Assembly (NCBI RefSeq): GCF_019973775.1
Contig: NZ_AP025032.1
Span: 4,182,001-4,246,000 of the forward strand
Source: Aureimonas sp. SA4125
Lineage (GTDB): Bacteria > Pseudomonadota > Alphaproteobacteria > Rhizobiales > Rhizobiaceae
DNA length: 64,000 bases
Reading direction: 5' to 3'
Positions 26,216 to 41,200 of the stretch are shown piece by piece; positions within the stretch are counted from its first letter, which is position 1; the number at the start of each line of letters is the position of its first letter. The notes below the pieces were generated by a model. That model did not search any database, was not told the DNA's origin, and saw only the letters and a program-made list of their open reading frames with translations. The position numbers and the translations under genes are program-made.

Positions 26216-29200
26216 ATGCGTTCTCGGCGATCGCAGCGACTGATGACTGGCACCTGCCTGGCGGCCTTGGCCTGCGCGGCGGTCAATGGTGGGGCCCGCG
26301 CTCAGGAGAGCCCGGCTTCCTCGGCCAATGGGCCGCTCTGGGGAGCGCATGCCGACATTGTCGGGCAAACGGCGCGCGAGCATTCGGCGGCCGGCGTGGA
26401 GTTCTTTGTCCCGCTGGCGCAGAATCAGGATTCGATGATCTTCATCGACGCCGGCATCAACGGCGACTTCGACTCCGAAGTCTATGGGACCTTCGGCGTC
26501 GGCTATCGCAAGATCGTCAGCCCGGACCTCATCCTTGGCGGCATCGTCGCCATCGACGTCACGCAGACGGACGAGGGGAACAGCTACGGTGCCATCTCGC
26601 TCGGCGCCGAGGCCATCGGCACCGCCGCCGAAGCGCGCATCAACGTGCAGCTGCCCTTCTCGGGGGCGAGCCGGATATCCGACAGAACCGTCGCGCTGAG
26701 CCAGCCGGGAACGCTGACCCTTCTCGACAACCGGCTCGTGGAGCAGGTGTCGAGCCGACGCATCACAGTCGACGAAGTGCCGCTGACAGGCGTCGAGGGC
26801 GAGATCGGCGTCAACCTGCCGATCGGCTTCGACCGGCTCGACGATCAGTTGAAGGCCTTCGTCGGCGCCTATCACTACGACGGAGACGGCGTCGACAGCT
26901 TCACCGGGGTGAGCGGCCGGCTGGAATACAGCGTCCACGACGTTCTGGGCGACAGCCTGCCCGGTGCCGACCTCATCCTTTCGGCAGGCCTCACCCATGA
27001 TGAGGCACATGGCACGAATTTCGCCGGTGAGGTGCGCCTGCGCATTCCTCTCGGCGCGCCCGCCCGAACCGAAGCGGATGCGCGGGTGCTTTCGCCGATC
27101 GAGGAGCGGATGACGCAGCGCGTGGTGCGCACGACCCGCATCCAGACCTCCGAGCGGACCCACTCGACGACGGGAATCCCCCAGATCAGCGTCGCGACCG
27201 ACCCGCTGACCGGCCTGCCGCTCAATTCGATCTATGTCGCCGACGGTGCCGAAACCCTGGGCGCCGGGACGCTGGCCGATCCGACGACGCTGGAAGACGC
27301 GGTGCAGCGGGCCGGCGGGAACGGCACGATCGTCGCCGAGGGAAACAACGGGACGATCGACACGCCGGGCGTGACGCTCGCCGACGGCCAGCGCCTCGTC
27401 GGCGGCGGCGTGGCCATCCCGGTGCGACTCGCCGACGGGACCGTGACGAATTTCCAACTGGGGCAGACCGCGCCGGTGATCGCCGGCCTCCCGACCGCGA
27501 ACGTCATTTCGCTGGCTGCGGGCAACCGCCTCCAGGCGTTGACCATCACCGGCGGTCTCGCCGGGATCGCGGGCACCAATGTCGGCACGCTGACGCTGCA
27601 GCGGATCACCATCGCCGGCAGCGCCGCGACGGGCTTCTCGATCGCCAACAACGCCGGCACCAACACGCTTGCCATCGACGGCCTGTCGGTCGCGGGGGTC
27701 GGAGGGGCGGGAATCGCCGTGAACGGCCTCGGCGGCGGCACGACCACCGTCACTGGCTTCAGCGGCGTCGGTGTCGCCAGCGCGGGCGGCGGCGGCGTCC
27801 TCTTCGACGGCGTCACGTTCGACGCCGACCCTCGGGCTGCCGGCTTCCAGCGTGTCGAAGCCGGCGACCTGACCGTCGGCGCACAGACCGACCCGGCGGC
27901 GATCGTCGGCGACGGCCTGCGGCTCAACCAGGTGGCAGGCGACCTGAACTTCGCCAGTCTGCTGATCGCCAACATCGACGGCGCCGGCCTGTTCATCCGG
28001 GACCGCGGCGGCGCGGGCGGCGATTTCAACTTCGGCAACACCGGCGGGGCGATCACCACGGTCGGCGGCGCGGCCGTCGACATCGATCCGGTGGCGCTGG
28101 CGGCGCGTTTCGGCAGCGTGTCTTCGGTCGATGCCGACGGACAGGGATCCGGCGGCAACAACGGGCTCTTCCTCGACAACATCCTGGCGCGCGACGGTGG
28201 TTCGCCGGCACTGGTCATCGACGCGGTCCTCGTCGACGGGGCGACAGGCGACGGTCTCCTCGCCACCAACAATACGGGAGACCTTGTTTTCGGCACGACG
28301 ACCATCACCAATGTCGGCGGCCACGGCATTGCCGCCGAGAACAACGTCGGATCGCTGAGCTTCGGCACCACATCGGTGACGAATGCCGCCGGGGACGGCA
28401 TCGAGCTTGCGGGGAATGCCGGGCCCATTTCCTTCGCCACGACGACCATCACCAACCCGGGCGGCATGGGCATCTTTCTGGCCAGCAATGCCGGCTCGCT
28501 CACCTTCGCCGACACCGCCATCGCCAATCCCGGCCTCGGCGGCATCAACATTGCCGGGACGAACGGCAGCGTCGGCTTCGGCCATGTCGACATCACCGGC
28601 CTCGGCACCGGCACCGGCCTCGATCTGACGGACAAGGCCGGCTTTGCCTCGACGCGGGTAGCGCTGGCCTTCCAAACGCTCGACATTACCGGTACGGGCG
28701 CCGCCGGCTCCGTCGGCATCGACTATTCCGGTTCGACGAACACTTTCGACGTCGTCACGGCCGATTCCGGGACCATCAGCGGGGTCGCCGTGGGCATCGA
28801 CCTTCGCGACGCCGCAGCGACCGGCCTTTTCCAGTACGGCGACGGCTCTGCCACCGATGCAGACGGACGCGCCAGCCAAATCGACGCTGCACGGCCCCTC
28901 GAGATCGGCGGGCTGAATGCCACGACGGGCATCTACAATCTGCGCGACGTCGCCCTCGTCGGCGACATCACCAACCTGACCGGCGTCACGGTCTTCTATG
29001 TCGATGCCGATGGCGGCAACAACCCCGGGATCGCGGACGGCACGGCGGAAGATCCCGGCACGCTGGCCCAGGCGAGCGCCAGCGGCGCCGACGTCATCGC
29101 CTTGGTCGACAACCAGTCCGCCGGGCAGGACGTCATTGACGCCGCCTCCGCCATCCAGGGCGCGCTGGGCTCGCTCACTCTCGCCACGGGGCAGCGCGTC

Positions 29201-32200
29201 ATCAGCTTCCTGTTGCAGGACCTGATCGATCTGGGCGGCGGCCGCGCGCCCTCCAACCTGCTCCTCACCGGCATCGATGCCAACATCGTCCGCAACCCCA
29301 ATGCCGGCAACGGCGCGCCGCGCCTGACAACGACCGAGGGAGGAAGCAACACGCTGGTCCTCGGCCGCGACAACGCCCTGCTCGGGACAGTGATCGACAA
29401 TGGCGCCGGGGCCGTCGCGGTGTTCGGCAACGGCATCAGCGGCGTGAGCATCCACAGCAGCGAAGTCGCGTCGATCGCCCTGACAAACGCGACCGGAACC
29501 GGGCGCATCGAGAATTCGACGATCGGCCAGCTCGCGCTGACGGGCGGCACCGTCGCACTGACGGGCATCAACGCGGACATCGTCCATTCGGGCGCCGGTG
29601 CCGCCTTGTCGGTCACCGCCGGCCATTCCGGCAGCGTCAGCTTCGATGCCGCATCCTCGATCAGCGCAAACGGCGGAACCGGGTTGCGCTTCGTCGGCGT
29701 CAGTGGCGCCTACGCGCTCAGCGGCTCGGCCAGGCTCGCCGGTGGCGCCAATCTCGCGATCTCCGGCGCGACGGGCAGCCTGTCGTTCGGCAATGTCGCC
29801 ATCACCGCGCCGGCGGGCAACGGCATCGACATTTCCGGCGCGGCCGGGACGCTCAGCTTCGGCGATGTCGCGATCACCGGCGTCGCGGCGGGTGCCGTCG
29901 CGCTCGACTTCAACGGCGCCGCCCTTACCGGCGCCTTCAACGCGCGATCGCTGGTCGCGACCGGCAGCGGCGGCACCCCGCCCGCCGGCTCGGTCGGCAT
30001 CGACCTGCGCGGCGTCAGCGGTGGCCAGGCGATCCGCATCGGCGTCTCGCCGGCGCCCAACCCGGCGGCGGACACTCCGTCCAGCCTGACCAATTTCGCC
30101 ACCGGCGTCTTCGTCGACGCCGCCAGCGACGCCGCCTTCACCTTCGGCGATGGCGAGGATGCGGTCGATCGCGGCAGCCGCATCACGGCAACGACGGCGA
30201 TCAATGCCGCGAGCGCGCCGACCCTTGGCAACTACAATTTCCTCGACGTCGATTTCCTCGGCGCCGCGCCTGGCGCCGGCTTCAATCCGGCAACCGTGTA
30301 CTATTTCTCCGAGACCGGAACGGGCACCGGCGCGACCCAGTTCGATCCCGGCTCGATCGGCGGCGCCGAGGCCAGCGGTGCCACCGTGCTGGTGCCGATC
30401 GGTCCGGCTACGATCAATGCGGCAAATGGCGGTGGCCTCGGCAGCCTCGATCTGGCAGCGGCGCAGCAACTGCGCGGATTCCAGACTGCCAACGGATCTC
30501 TGGCAGTCGGGTTCACCGGCCCGGCCACCATCCAGATCTCCGCCCTCAGTGCCACGATCAACAACCTGACCGGCAGGGCATCGCCGACGCTGACCACCAC
30601 CGCCGCCGGATCGAACGTCGTCAACCTTTCGAGCGGCAACCAGCTGTCCGCGATCTCGACGAGCGGCGGCGCGTCCGGCATCGCCGGCAGCAGCATCACC
30701 AATCTGATCGCGGACAATATCCGGATCGCGAACACGAGCGGCGCGGGCATTGCGCTGATCGGGACGTCTGGCAATATCGCCTTCACCGGGGCGACGTCCG
30801 TCACGGCGACGGGGGGCGCGGGTGTTTCCATCGCCGCCGGCAGCGGAACGGTCAGCTTCGCGACGCTGTCGGTCGACAATTCCGCCACGGCGGGCGTCGG
30901 CGTGTCGGTCAGCGGCCCCGGCAGCTTCAGCTTCACCAACGGCCTCGCGATCCGCACGACCACCGGCTCGGGCCTTGCCGCGAGCGGCGGCGCCAGCCTT
31001 GCGGTGGCGGCGACGGCCGGCGCGGAAGCCATCGCCACGACCGGCGGAACGGCGCTCGGCCTCGACGGCGTGACGATCGGCGCCGGCGGGCTCAATCTCG
31101 ATTCGCTCCTGGCCAATGGCGCGGCGACCGGCATCGGCCTCAACAATGTCGGCTCGAGCGGTGGAGGGATCAGTCTGGGCACGGTGACGCTGGCCGGCGT
31201 GACCGCCCGCGGCGTCGACGTCTCCGGCACGCTGGGGGCCGGGCTCAATTTCGGCAGCCTTTCCATCGGCCTTGCCGGCGGCACGGGCACGGCCTTCGAC
31301 CTCAATGGCGCGACGCTCGGCGCGGCGATCACGGCCGGCGATTTCGACGTCACCAATGCCGGCGCCCGCGGCACCACGATCGGCATCGACCTCACCGGCC
31401 TCGCCGGCAACCAGACGGTCCGCCTCGGCGACGCCAATCCCGGCGGGCAGTCCTCCAGCATCGCCGGTGTCGCGACCGGCGTGGTCATCGCCAACACCTC
31501 CTCGGCGCAGTTCACCTTCGGCGACGGGGAAGCCGCCACCGACCGTGGCTCGACGATCGACGCGACGGTCGACATCGCGGCCCCGGGCAGCGTGCCCGCC
31601 TTGGCCAGCTTCAACTTCCGCGACCTGCGGCTCGACGGCAGCCCGGGCTCGGGCTTCGGCGTCGGCCGGATTTTCTTCGTCGACAGCGACGGCGCCACCG
31701 GCGGCGGCGACGGGACCGGCCGCGACGGCGCCAATCCGGCAGCCCTCGCCTTTGCCGAGGCGAACGCCCTCGCCGGCGACATCATCGTCCTCGTCAACAA
31801 CGGCACCGCGATCTCCGCCTTCGCGACCGGGGCCGACAACACCCTTCTGCTGCTTTCCAGCCAAGAGGTGCGCGGCTTCGCCAACGGCGCCGTCTCGCTC
31901 GGCTTCACCGCGCCGGCCGGGTTCGACTTCGGCGGCAACTCCTTCTCGCTGGCCGACCCGACCAATGGCGGCGCGGCAACGCTGACCTCCGGGCTCGGCA
32001 ACGACGTCATCACGCTCGGCGCCTCGGGCAACCTGATCGACGGCTTCATCCTCGACGGCAGCCCGGCCGGCGCGGCGCGCGGCATCATCAGCGCGGGATC
32101 GGCGGGCGCGACGATCGCCAACATGACCGTCCGCAACTTCACCGGCCCGGCCCTGCACCTCCAGAACCTTTCCGGCATCACCACGCTGACCAATGTCTCG

Positions 32201-35200
32201 GTGACCGGCGCGACCGGCGGCGCGATGCGCTTCGACAACGCGGCCGGGACGGTGACGGCGACCAATGTCGACCTCACCGGCGCCGCGGCGCTCGTCGTCG
32301 CCGGCGGCAACGCCGCTTTCGGCTTCGACGCCGCCAGCTCGATCGCCAATACCGGCGGGCTCGCCGTCAGCCTGTCGGCCCGCACCGGCGGCAGCTTCAC
32401 CCATGCCGGCACGGTGACCTCCGATGGCGCCGGTGCCGGCGGCATCTCCATCAGCGGCGCCACCGCCGCCAACACCGTGAATTTCGGCGGAACGGTCAAT
32501 CTCGGCGGCACCACCGCGCTCGGCGCGTCGGGCGTCGTGGTCGACAATGCCGGCACGGCCTCGATCCTGACCTTTGCCAATCTCGGCGTCGCCACCAATG
32601 GCGTCACCGCCCTCTCGGCCGGCAATGGCGGCACGGTCAACGTCACCGCCGGCTCCCTGTCGGCGCTGGGCGCAACGGCGGTCGCCCTGAACGCTGTCAC
32701 CGCCGGCATCAATCTCACCTCGACCAGTTCGACCGGCGGGGCGAACAACGTCGCGCTCACCAATGTCGCGGGCTCGCTCGTCCTCGGCACCGGCGCGCTC
32801 AGCGGCGCCACCGCCAACGCCTTCGCGATCACCGGCGGCACCGCGAATATCGGCTATGCCGGGTCGATCACGAAGACGCTGGGCGGCCAGATCCTCTCCG
32901 TCGACGGCCACGCGACCGGCACGCTCAGCTTCTCCGGCGCCGTCAACGCCAGCGGCCTCTCCGGCGGCATCCTGATCCAGAACACCACCGGCAGCACGGC
33001 CGGCTTCACCGGCGCCGTCACGCTGAGCACCGGCGCGTCCAACGGCGTCACCCTGGCCAACAACACCGGCAGCGTCGCCTTCAACGGCGGCCTCGCCGTC
33101 ACCACCACCAGCGGCGCCGGCTTCACCGCCAGCGGCGGCGGCACCATCAGCGTCGCTGCCGCCGGCACGCGCCAGATCACCACGACCACCGGCCAGATCC
33201 TCAGCCTCAACGGCGTGACGATCGGCGCAGGCGGCGCCAGCTTCGGAAACCTCACCGCATCCGGCATCGTCGCGGCCGACGCGATCAACCTCACCGGCGT
33301 CACCGGCAGTGCCCTCTCGGGCGCAACCGTCTCGATCGCGGGAACGAGTGGCGCAGGTTCCGACGGCATCGAAGTCAACAATTCGAGCGCCACCTTCGGC
33401 TTCGGCGCGACGACCATCGGCGCCACCGCCAGAAATGGCATCAGCCTGTCGGGCAATGCCGGCACGGTCACCTTCAGCGGCACGACCACGCTGACCAATC
33501 CAGGCGCCGCCGGTGTTGCCGTCACGGGCACCAACGGCACGATCGGTTTCGACAACCTGCAGATCGCACTGCAGTCGGACAACACGACCGGTGTCGATCT
33601 CCGCGGCGCAAATCTCGACTCCGGCTTCACGGCGACGGATTTCGACCTCACCAGCACCTCTCCCACGGGTACAACGGCGATCGATCTGAGTTTCACGACG
33701 AGCACCGGCATCGTGCGCTTCGGCGACACGAACGTGGCGGGGCAGAGCGCCACGATCGGCGGCGCTGGCGCCAATGCGGCGGGACCGACAACCGGCATCC
33801 AGTTGGACAGTGCCAACATCGCCAACTTCATTTTCGGCGACGGCGAGAGCACGGGAGACCAGGGCAGCCGCATCACCGCGACGGACCGGCTGGACGCCAG
33901 TCCCGGCCCTGCCGGCGGCAGCTACAACATTCTCGACGTCGACTTCCTGGGGGCGGCGCCTGGCCCCGGGTTCTTGCCGGCAACCGCCTACTATTTCTCC
34001 GCGGGCGGCACGGGCACGGGCTCGACGATCAACGATCCCGGCTCGATTGCCGGCGCGCAGGCCAGCAGCGCCTCGCTGTTGATCCCCGTCGGCGCGGCGC
34101 CGATCGACGCCGCCGGTGCCGGCGGCAGTCTCGACCTCGACGCGAACCAGCAGCTGCGCGCCTTCGACGCGCCGAACGGCACGCTCGACATCGGCTTTGC
34201 CTATGGTGGTGCCGGCGTCATCCAGACCACGGCGACGGCGGGCAACATCAGCGACACCGCCGGCAACGGCTCGCCCGAGCTGACCACGACGATCGCTGCC
34301 CCCGTCATCAATCTCTCCGACGGCAACACGCTGTCGCGCATCCGCATCAACGGCGGCTTGGTCGGCGTGACCAGCACCGTCGCCATCAACAGCCTCATCG
34401 CCAACGACCTGACCGTCGCGAACACGAGCGGCGCGGGCATTGCGCTGATCGGGACGTCTGGCAATATCGCCTTCACCGGGGCGACGTCCGTCACGGCGAC
34501 GGGGGGCGCGGGTGTTTCCATCGCCGCCGGCAGCGGAACGGTCAGCTTCGCGACGCTGTCGGTCGACAATTCCGCCACGGCGGGCGTCGGCGTGTCGGTC
34601 AGCGGCCCCGGCAGCTTCAGCTTCACCAACGGCCTCGCGATCCGCACGACCACCGGCTCGGGCCTTGCCGCGAGCGGCGGCGCCAGCCTTGCGGTGGCGG
34701 CGACGGCCGGCGCGGAAGCCATCGCCACGACCGGCGGAACGGCGCTCGGCCTCGACGGCGTGACGATCGGCGCCGGCGGGCTCAATCTCGATTCGCTCCT
34801 GGCCAATGGCGCGGCGACCGGCATCGGCCTCAACAATGTCGGCTCGAGCGGTGGAGGGATCAGTCTGGGCACGGTGACGCTGGCCGGCGTGACCGCCCGC
34901 GGCGTCGACGTCTCCGGCACGCTGGGGGCCGGGCTCAATTTCGGCAGCCTTTCCATCGGCCTTGCCGGCGGCACGGGCACGGCCTTCGACCTCAATGGCG
35001 CGACGCTCGGCGCGGCGATCACGGCCGGCGATTTCGACGTCACCAATGCCGGCGCCCGCGGCACCACGATCGGCATCGACCTCACCGGCCTCGCCGGCAA
35101 CCAGACGGTCCGCCTCGGCGACGCCAATCCCGGCGGGCAGTCCTCCAGCATCGCCGGTGTCGCGACCGGCGTGGTCATCGCCAACACCTCCTCGGCGCAG

Positions 35201-38200
35201 TTCACCTTCGGCGACGGGGAAGCCGCCACCGACCGTGGCTCGACGATCGACGCGACGGTCGACATCGCGGCCCCGGGCAGCGTGCCCGCCTTGGCCAGCT
35301 TCAACTTCCGCGACCTGCGGCTCGACGGCAGCCCGGGCTCGGGCTTCGGCGTCGGCCGGATTTTCTTCGTCGACAGCGACGGCGCCACCGGCGGCGGCGA
35401 CGGGACCGGCCGCGACGGCGCCAATCCGGCAGCCCTCGCCTTTGCCGAGGCGAACGCCCTCGCCGGCGACATCATCGTCCTCGTCAACAACGGCACCGCG
35501 ATCTCCGCCTTCGCGACCGGGGCCGACAACACCCTTCTGCTGCTTTCCAGCCAAGAGGTGCGCGGCTTCGCCAACGGCGCCGTCTCGCTCGGCTTCACCG
35601 CGCCGGCCGGGTTCGACTTCGGCGGCAACTCCTTCTCGCTGGCCGACCCGACCAATGGCGGCGCGGCAACGCTGACCTCCGGGCTCGGCAACGACGTCAT
35701 CACGCTCGGCGCCTCGGGCAACCTGATCGACGGCTTCATCCTCGACGGCAGCCCGGCCGGCGCGGCGCGCGGCATCATCAGCGCGGGATCGGCGGGCGCG
35801 ACGATCGCCAACATGACCGTCCGCAACTTCACCGGCCCGGCCCTGCACCTCCAGAACCTTTCCGGCATCACCACGCTGACCAATGTCTCGGTGACCGGCG
35901 CGACCGGCGGCGCGATGCGCTTCGACAACGCGGCCGGGACGGTGACGGCGACCAATGTCGACCTCACCGGCGCCGCGGCGCTCGTCGTCGCCGGCGGCAA
36001 CGCCGCTTTCGGCTTCGACGCCGCCAGCTCGATCGCCAATACCGGCGGGCTCGCCGTCAGCCTGTCGGCCCGCACCGGCGGCAGCTTCACCCATGCCGGC
36101 ACGGTGACCTCCGATGGCGCCGGTGCCGGCGGCATCTCCATCAGCGGCGCCACCGCCGCCAACACCGTGAATTTCGGCGGAACGGTCAATCTCGGCGGCA
36201 CCACCGCGCTCGGCGCGTCGGGCGTCGTGGTCGACAATGCCGGCACGGCCTCGATCCTGACCTTTGCCAATCTCGGCGTCGCCACCAATGGCGTCACCGC
36301 CCTCTCGGCCGGCAATGGCGGCACGGTCAACGTCACCGCCGGCTCCCTGTCGGCGCTGGGCGCAACGGCGGTCGCCCTGAACGCTGTCACCGCCGGCATC
36401 AATCTCACCTCGACCAGTTCGACCGGCGGGGCGAACAACGTCGCGCTCACCAATGTCGCGGGCTCGCTCGTCCTCGGCACCGGCGCGCTCAGCGGCGCCA
36501 CCGCCAACGCCTTCGCGATCACCGGCGGCACCGCGAATATCGGCTATGCCGGGTCGATCACGAAGACGCTGGGCGGCCAGATCCTCTCCGTCGACGGCCA
36601 CGCGACCGGCACGCTCAGCTTCTCCGGCGCCGTCAACGCCAGCGGCCTCTCCGGCGGCATCCTGATCCAGAACACCACCGGCAGCACGGCCGGCTTCACC
36701 GGCGCCGTCACGCTGAGCACCGGCGCGTCCAACGGCGTCACCCTGGCCAACAACACCGGCAGCGTCGCCTTCAACGGCGGCCTCGCCGTCACCACCACCA
36801 GCGGCGCCGGCTTCACCGCCAGCGGCGGCGGCACCATCAGCGTCGCTGCCGCCGGCACGCGCCAGATCACCACGACCACCGGCCAGATCCTCAGCCTCAA
36901 CGGCGTGACGATCGGCGCAGGCGGCGCCAGCTTCGGAAACCTCACCGCATCCGGCATCGTCGCGGCCGACGCGATCAATCTCACCAATGTCAGCGGTGCC
37001 AGCTTCCTAGGCGGCACGGTATCGATCGCCGGAACGTCGGGCCCCGGGTCCGACGGCATCGAAGTCAACAATTCGAGCGCCATCGTCAATTTTGGCCTCA
37101 ATCAGGTCGCGATCAACAATACCGCGGGCCACGGCGTCAATCTCGTCGGCGCCAACGGTACGGTGACGATGTTCAACACCGTGGTCAACGGCGCGGCGGG
37201 TTCGGGCGTCCGGATCAGCGGCACGACCGGCTTCGTCTTCCTGGGCGGGTCGCTTGGCGCCACGACCGTCAATAACGGTCCGGGACTCCTCGTGGAGAAC
37301 ACGGTCTCGGGCACGGTTCAGACCACCGGCATCAATGTCCGGGCAAACGGCGCGGACGCCGTCCAGCTGGCGAACAATGCCGGTGCCGTTCTCATGAACT
37401 GGCCCGGCACGATCACCCAGCTCGGTACCGGCGATGGCGTCGACATCAGCGGCGGCACGGGCAACGTCACCATTGACAGCAGCATCGTCCACAGCGGCGC
37501 CGCGGGAGCCGCGATCCGCATTGCGGGAACCTCCGCGACCATCGCTTTCGATGGCGACCAAATCACCAAGACCATTGGCGGCGTGACCGCCGATATCAGC
37601 GATGCCATCGGCGCCGTGCAGATCGGCGGCATCTTCGGGGGCGCGGTGACCGGCAGCAGCGGCGCTGGCGGCCTCCTGATCGACAACAGCAACGTCACTT
37701 TCGGGACGCAGGTGTCGTTGACGACGGGAACCGCGAATGGCGTCACCGTCACCAACAATTCCGGCCGCACCGTCGCCTTCACCGGTGGCCTCGCCATCAA
37801 CACGACCACCGGCACCGGCTTCACGGCATCTGGCGGTGGCATTGTCCAAGTCTCCGCAGCCGGCACGCGCCAGATCAATACCACCACCGGGCGGATCCTC
37901 GACTGGGACGCGGTCAACGTCGAGACAAGCGTCAATTTCAGCAGCCTCACCTCGACCGGCCTCATCTCCACGGATGCGATCTACCTCGCAAGCATCGGAG
38001 GAGCCGGCACCTTCAGCGGCGGCACGGTCTCGATCGCGGGCACGAGCGGCGTCGGATCCAACGGCATCGAGATCGCAGGTTCCGGTCCGAGCCTCGGCAT
38101 CGGCTTCGGTCCGACGACGATCGGCGCCACCGGCGGCAATGGCATCGCGTTGACGGGGAACTCGGGCAGCATTGGCTTTACCGGCACCACCACGATCAAT

Positions 38201-41200
38201 AATCCCGGCGCCGCAGGTGTCGATATCGATGGCGGCGATGGCGCCATCAGCTTCGCCAACCTGCAGATCACGCTTGGTTCGGTAAACACGACTGCGCTCG
38301 ACCTCTCGAACGCGACGTTTAGCGGAAACATCACCGCCGGGGATTTCGACGTCGACGGCGGTGGCCTGGCCGGAACGCTGGGCATCAACCTTACCGACAC
38401 AACCGGTGCCGGGACGGTCCAGCTCGGCGATCTCCTGAACAACAATCCGCTCGGCCAGGCATCGACCATCGCCGACGTCGCCCGCGGCGCGCTGTTCTCG
38501 AGCACCACCAACACCAATCTCGTCTTCGGCGATGGCGCCGCACCGGTTGAATCATCGATTGCGACGTTCGGCGGCGGCAGGGTCATCGACGACAACGGCA
38601 CCGGCCTGCCGGCCGCTGGCACCTACGATTTCGACGACGTCACCTTCACTGGCGACGCGAGCAATCTGTCGGCGGTGTCGGTCTACTTCATCGACCCCAC
38701 CGGCACTGGAAATGGCTCGCTCGCGAACCCCGGCAGCGTCGCCGGTGCCGAACTGTCGACCTCCAACGTCTTCGTGCTTGTCGACAAGCTTCTCGACGCC
38801 ACCTCCGGCCAGATCGACATGGTCAACAATGCCGTTCACGTCAGCGGTGGTTCGGTGAACTCGTTCGACCTGAAGGACGGCCAGGTTCTGATCTCGTTCG
38901 CTTCGGGCGACGCGTCGATCGACGTTGCCGACTTCGGCATCAGCGGATCAGGCGCTCCGAACAGCTTCTCCTTCACGACAATCACCAACTCGACCGTCAT
39001 CAGCGCGCCCGTCGGCATCGACACGGTCAGACCGACGTTGACGACCTCGATCGGCAATACGATCAATCTGGCAACGACTGGCGTGGGCACGATAACCGGC
39101 GGCGTCGCGCGCGTCCTGGTCGCCAATACGGGCGTCTCGGGCGACGGCATCGCCGTGACGAGCGATCAGCTCTCCGCCTTCTATCTCCGCAACAATACGA
39201 TCACGGCGAACGCCAATGCGATCGATATCCGGACCTCGGTCGGCACCTTGGTCGCCGACACCTTCGTTCTGTCCGTCGACGGCAACAGCTTCAGCTCCAC
39301 GGGCGGCAATGTGGCCGTGGGCATCTCCGGGCAGAATCTCACCGCGGCGACGAACACGGTCGCCATTCGCTCCTTCGCAAACAATACCGTGCTGGGCAGC
39401 GGATCAGGCGGCGGCATCACCTTCGACAATGTCCATTTCGATGGCGCTGACACCGCTGGCGATCAGCCGGTCAGTGCCGGCACGCTGACGGTCGGCACCA
39501 CGGGCGCGCGTGTCCAGGGCGGCGGCATCTCTCTCGTCAATCCGATCGGCACGCTGAACTTCACGACACTCGACATCGCCAACAACAGCGGCACCGGCCT
39601 GCTGGTCGATACCAAGGGGGCCGGCACCACCTTTACCTTGAACAACACAAGCGGCGTCGTGGACACGACGAATGGCGTTGCCTTCAACCTCGATCCGCTG
39701 ACGGTCGGAATGACGTTCTCGTCGGTCACCGCCACCGGCGGCACGAACGGCATCATCTTCGACCAGGTCGCCGGCACGTTCAACGTCACCGGCGCCACGA
39801 CCATCAGCAATACTTCCGGTGCTGGCCTGTCGTCGATCAATACCAACACCGGCACGTTCAACTTCGCAGCCTTGACCGTCAACAACACCACCGGCGGCGG
39901 CATCGGCTGGGCGAGCGGCACGCTCAACGTCAGCGGCCTTGCCAATATCGACACGACCAGCGGCACGGCCATCTCCCAGACCGGTGGCGTGACGTCCTTC
40001 ACCGGCGGGCTCGACATCAATACGACCAGCGGAACCGGCTATGCCGCAACGGGCGGCACGGTCATTGTCACGGGTGCCGGGAATACGATCGGGACCCAGA
40101 CGGGCCAGCTCCTCGAAATCCAGAACACCACGATCGGTGCCGGAGGCGTGCAATTCGACTCGCTCAGTGCGACCGGCGCGGTGCTCGCCGGTTCCGCCGT
40201 CACCTTCTTGAACACAACCGGCGCAGGCACCACCGTCGATCTGGGCGCCATCACGGTCGCCGGCGCCGCCGGCGCGGGGCTCGTCATCACCAACTCGGCG
40301 CCGAACTTCGAGATCGCCTCGGCGACGATCTCCGTTGCAGCCGGGGGTATCTCCCTCAACGGCGCAAACGGCACGGTGAGGTTCGATACTATCGACCTGG
40401 AGGCGATAGCGGGAATCGGGTTTGCGATCAGCAACAACACCAGCGCCATCTCGGTTCTGGCCGGCTCGGTCGGTGCCGTGAACGATCCCACCGCAACGGG
40501 TCTGCTGATCAGCGGAGGCTCGGGCAACATCGATTTCGCCGCCAGCGTGCGCAAGACGACCTTTGCGTCGCCGACCGTGCGCGTGACCGGGCGGACCGGT
40601 GGCACCGTCAACATCACCGGCGCGGTGGTGCGCGAGAACTCCGGCGGGGAAGGCATCGTCGTCGACACCAATACCGGCGGAACCATCAACTTCACCGGCG
40701 CCATGACCCTCGCCACCAATGCCGGCAGCGCGGTCAGCCTTTCGAACAATACGGGTGCGACGGTCAACTTCTCCGGCGGCATGGCGATCGCCAACCTGTT
40801 GTCCGGCGCGGGCTTCATCGCCAGCGGCGGCGGCACGATCGCCGTCACCGGCACCAACACGATCTCGACTGGGACCGGCACCGCGCTCTCGCTGAGCGGC
40901 ATCACCGTCGGCGGCAGCGGAATCAATCTCTCCGGCGTTTCGGCCAACGGCGCAGCAAACGCCATCCTGCTGACGGGCGTAGCCTCGACCGGCGGCGGGT
41001 CCATCGCGCTCGGGACGGTCAATCTACAGAACGTCACCGGGCGCGGCGTCGGCATCAGCGGGACGATGGGCGCGGCGATGTCCTTCGCCGACCTCGACAT
41101 CTCGCTCAACGACAGCGCGGCGATCGCCTTTGACCTTAACGGCGCGACCCTCAATGCGTTCGTCACCGCGGGTGATTTCGACGTCACCAACAATGCCGCC

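Noticed and set aside
26150..36601. A 3,483-codon open frame on the minus strand opposite the adhesin gene
   Set aside because: It is antisense to the beta-helix gene, has a low-complexity Ala/Gly/Arg/Asp composition expected from reading GC-rich repeats backwards, and shows no domain or signal peptide. The lack of stops follows from codon bias and duplication.
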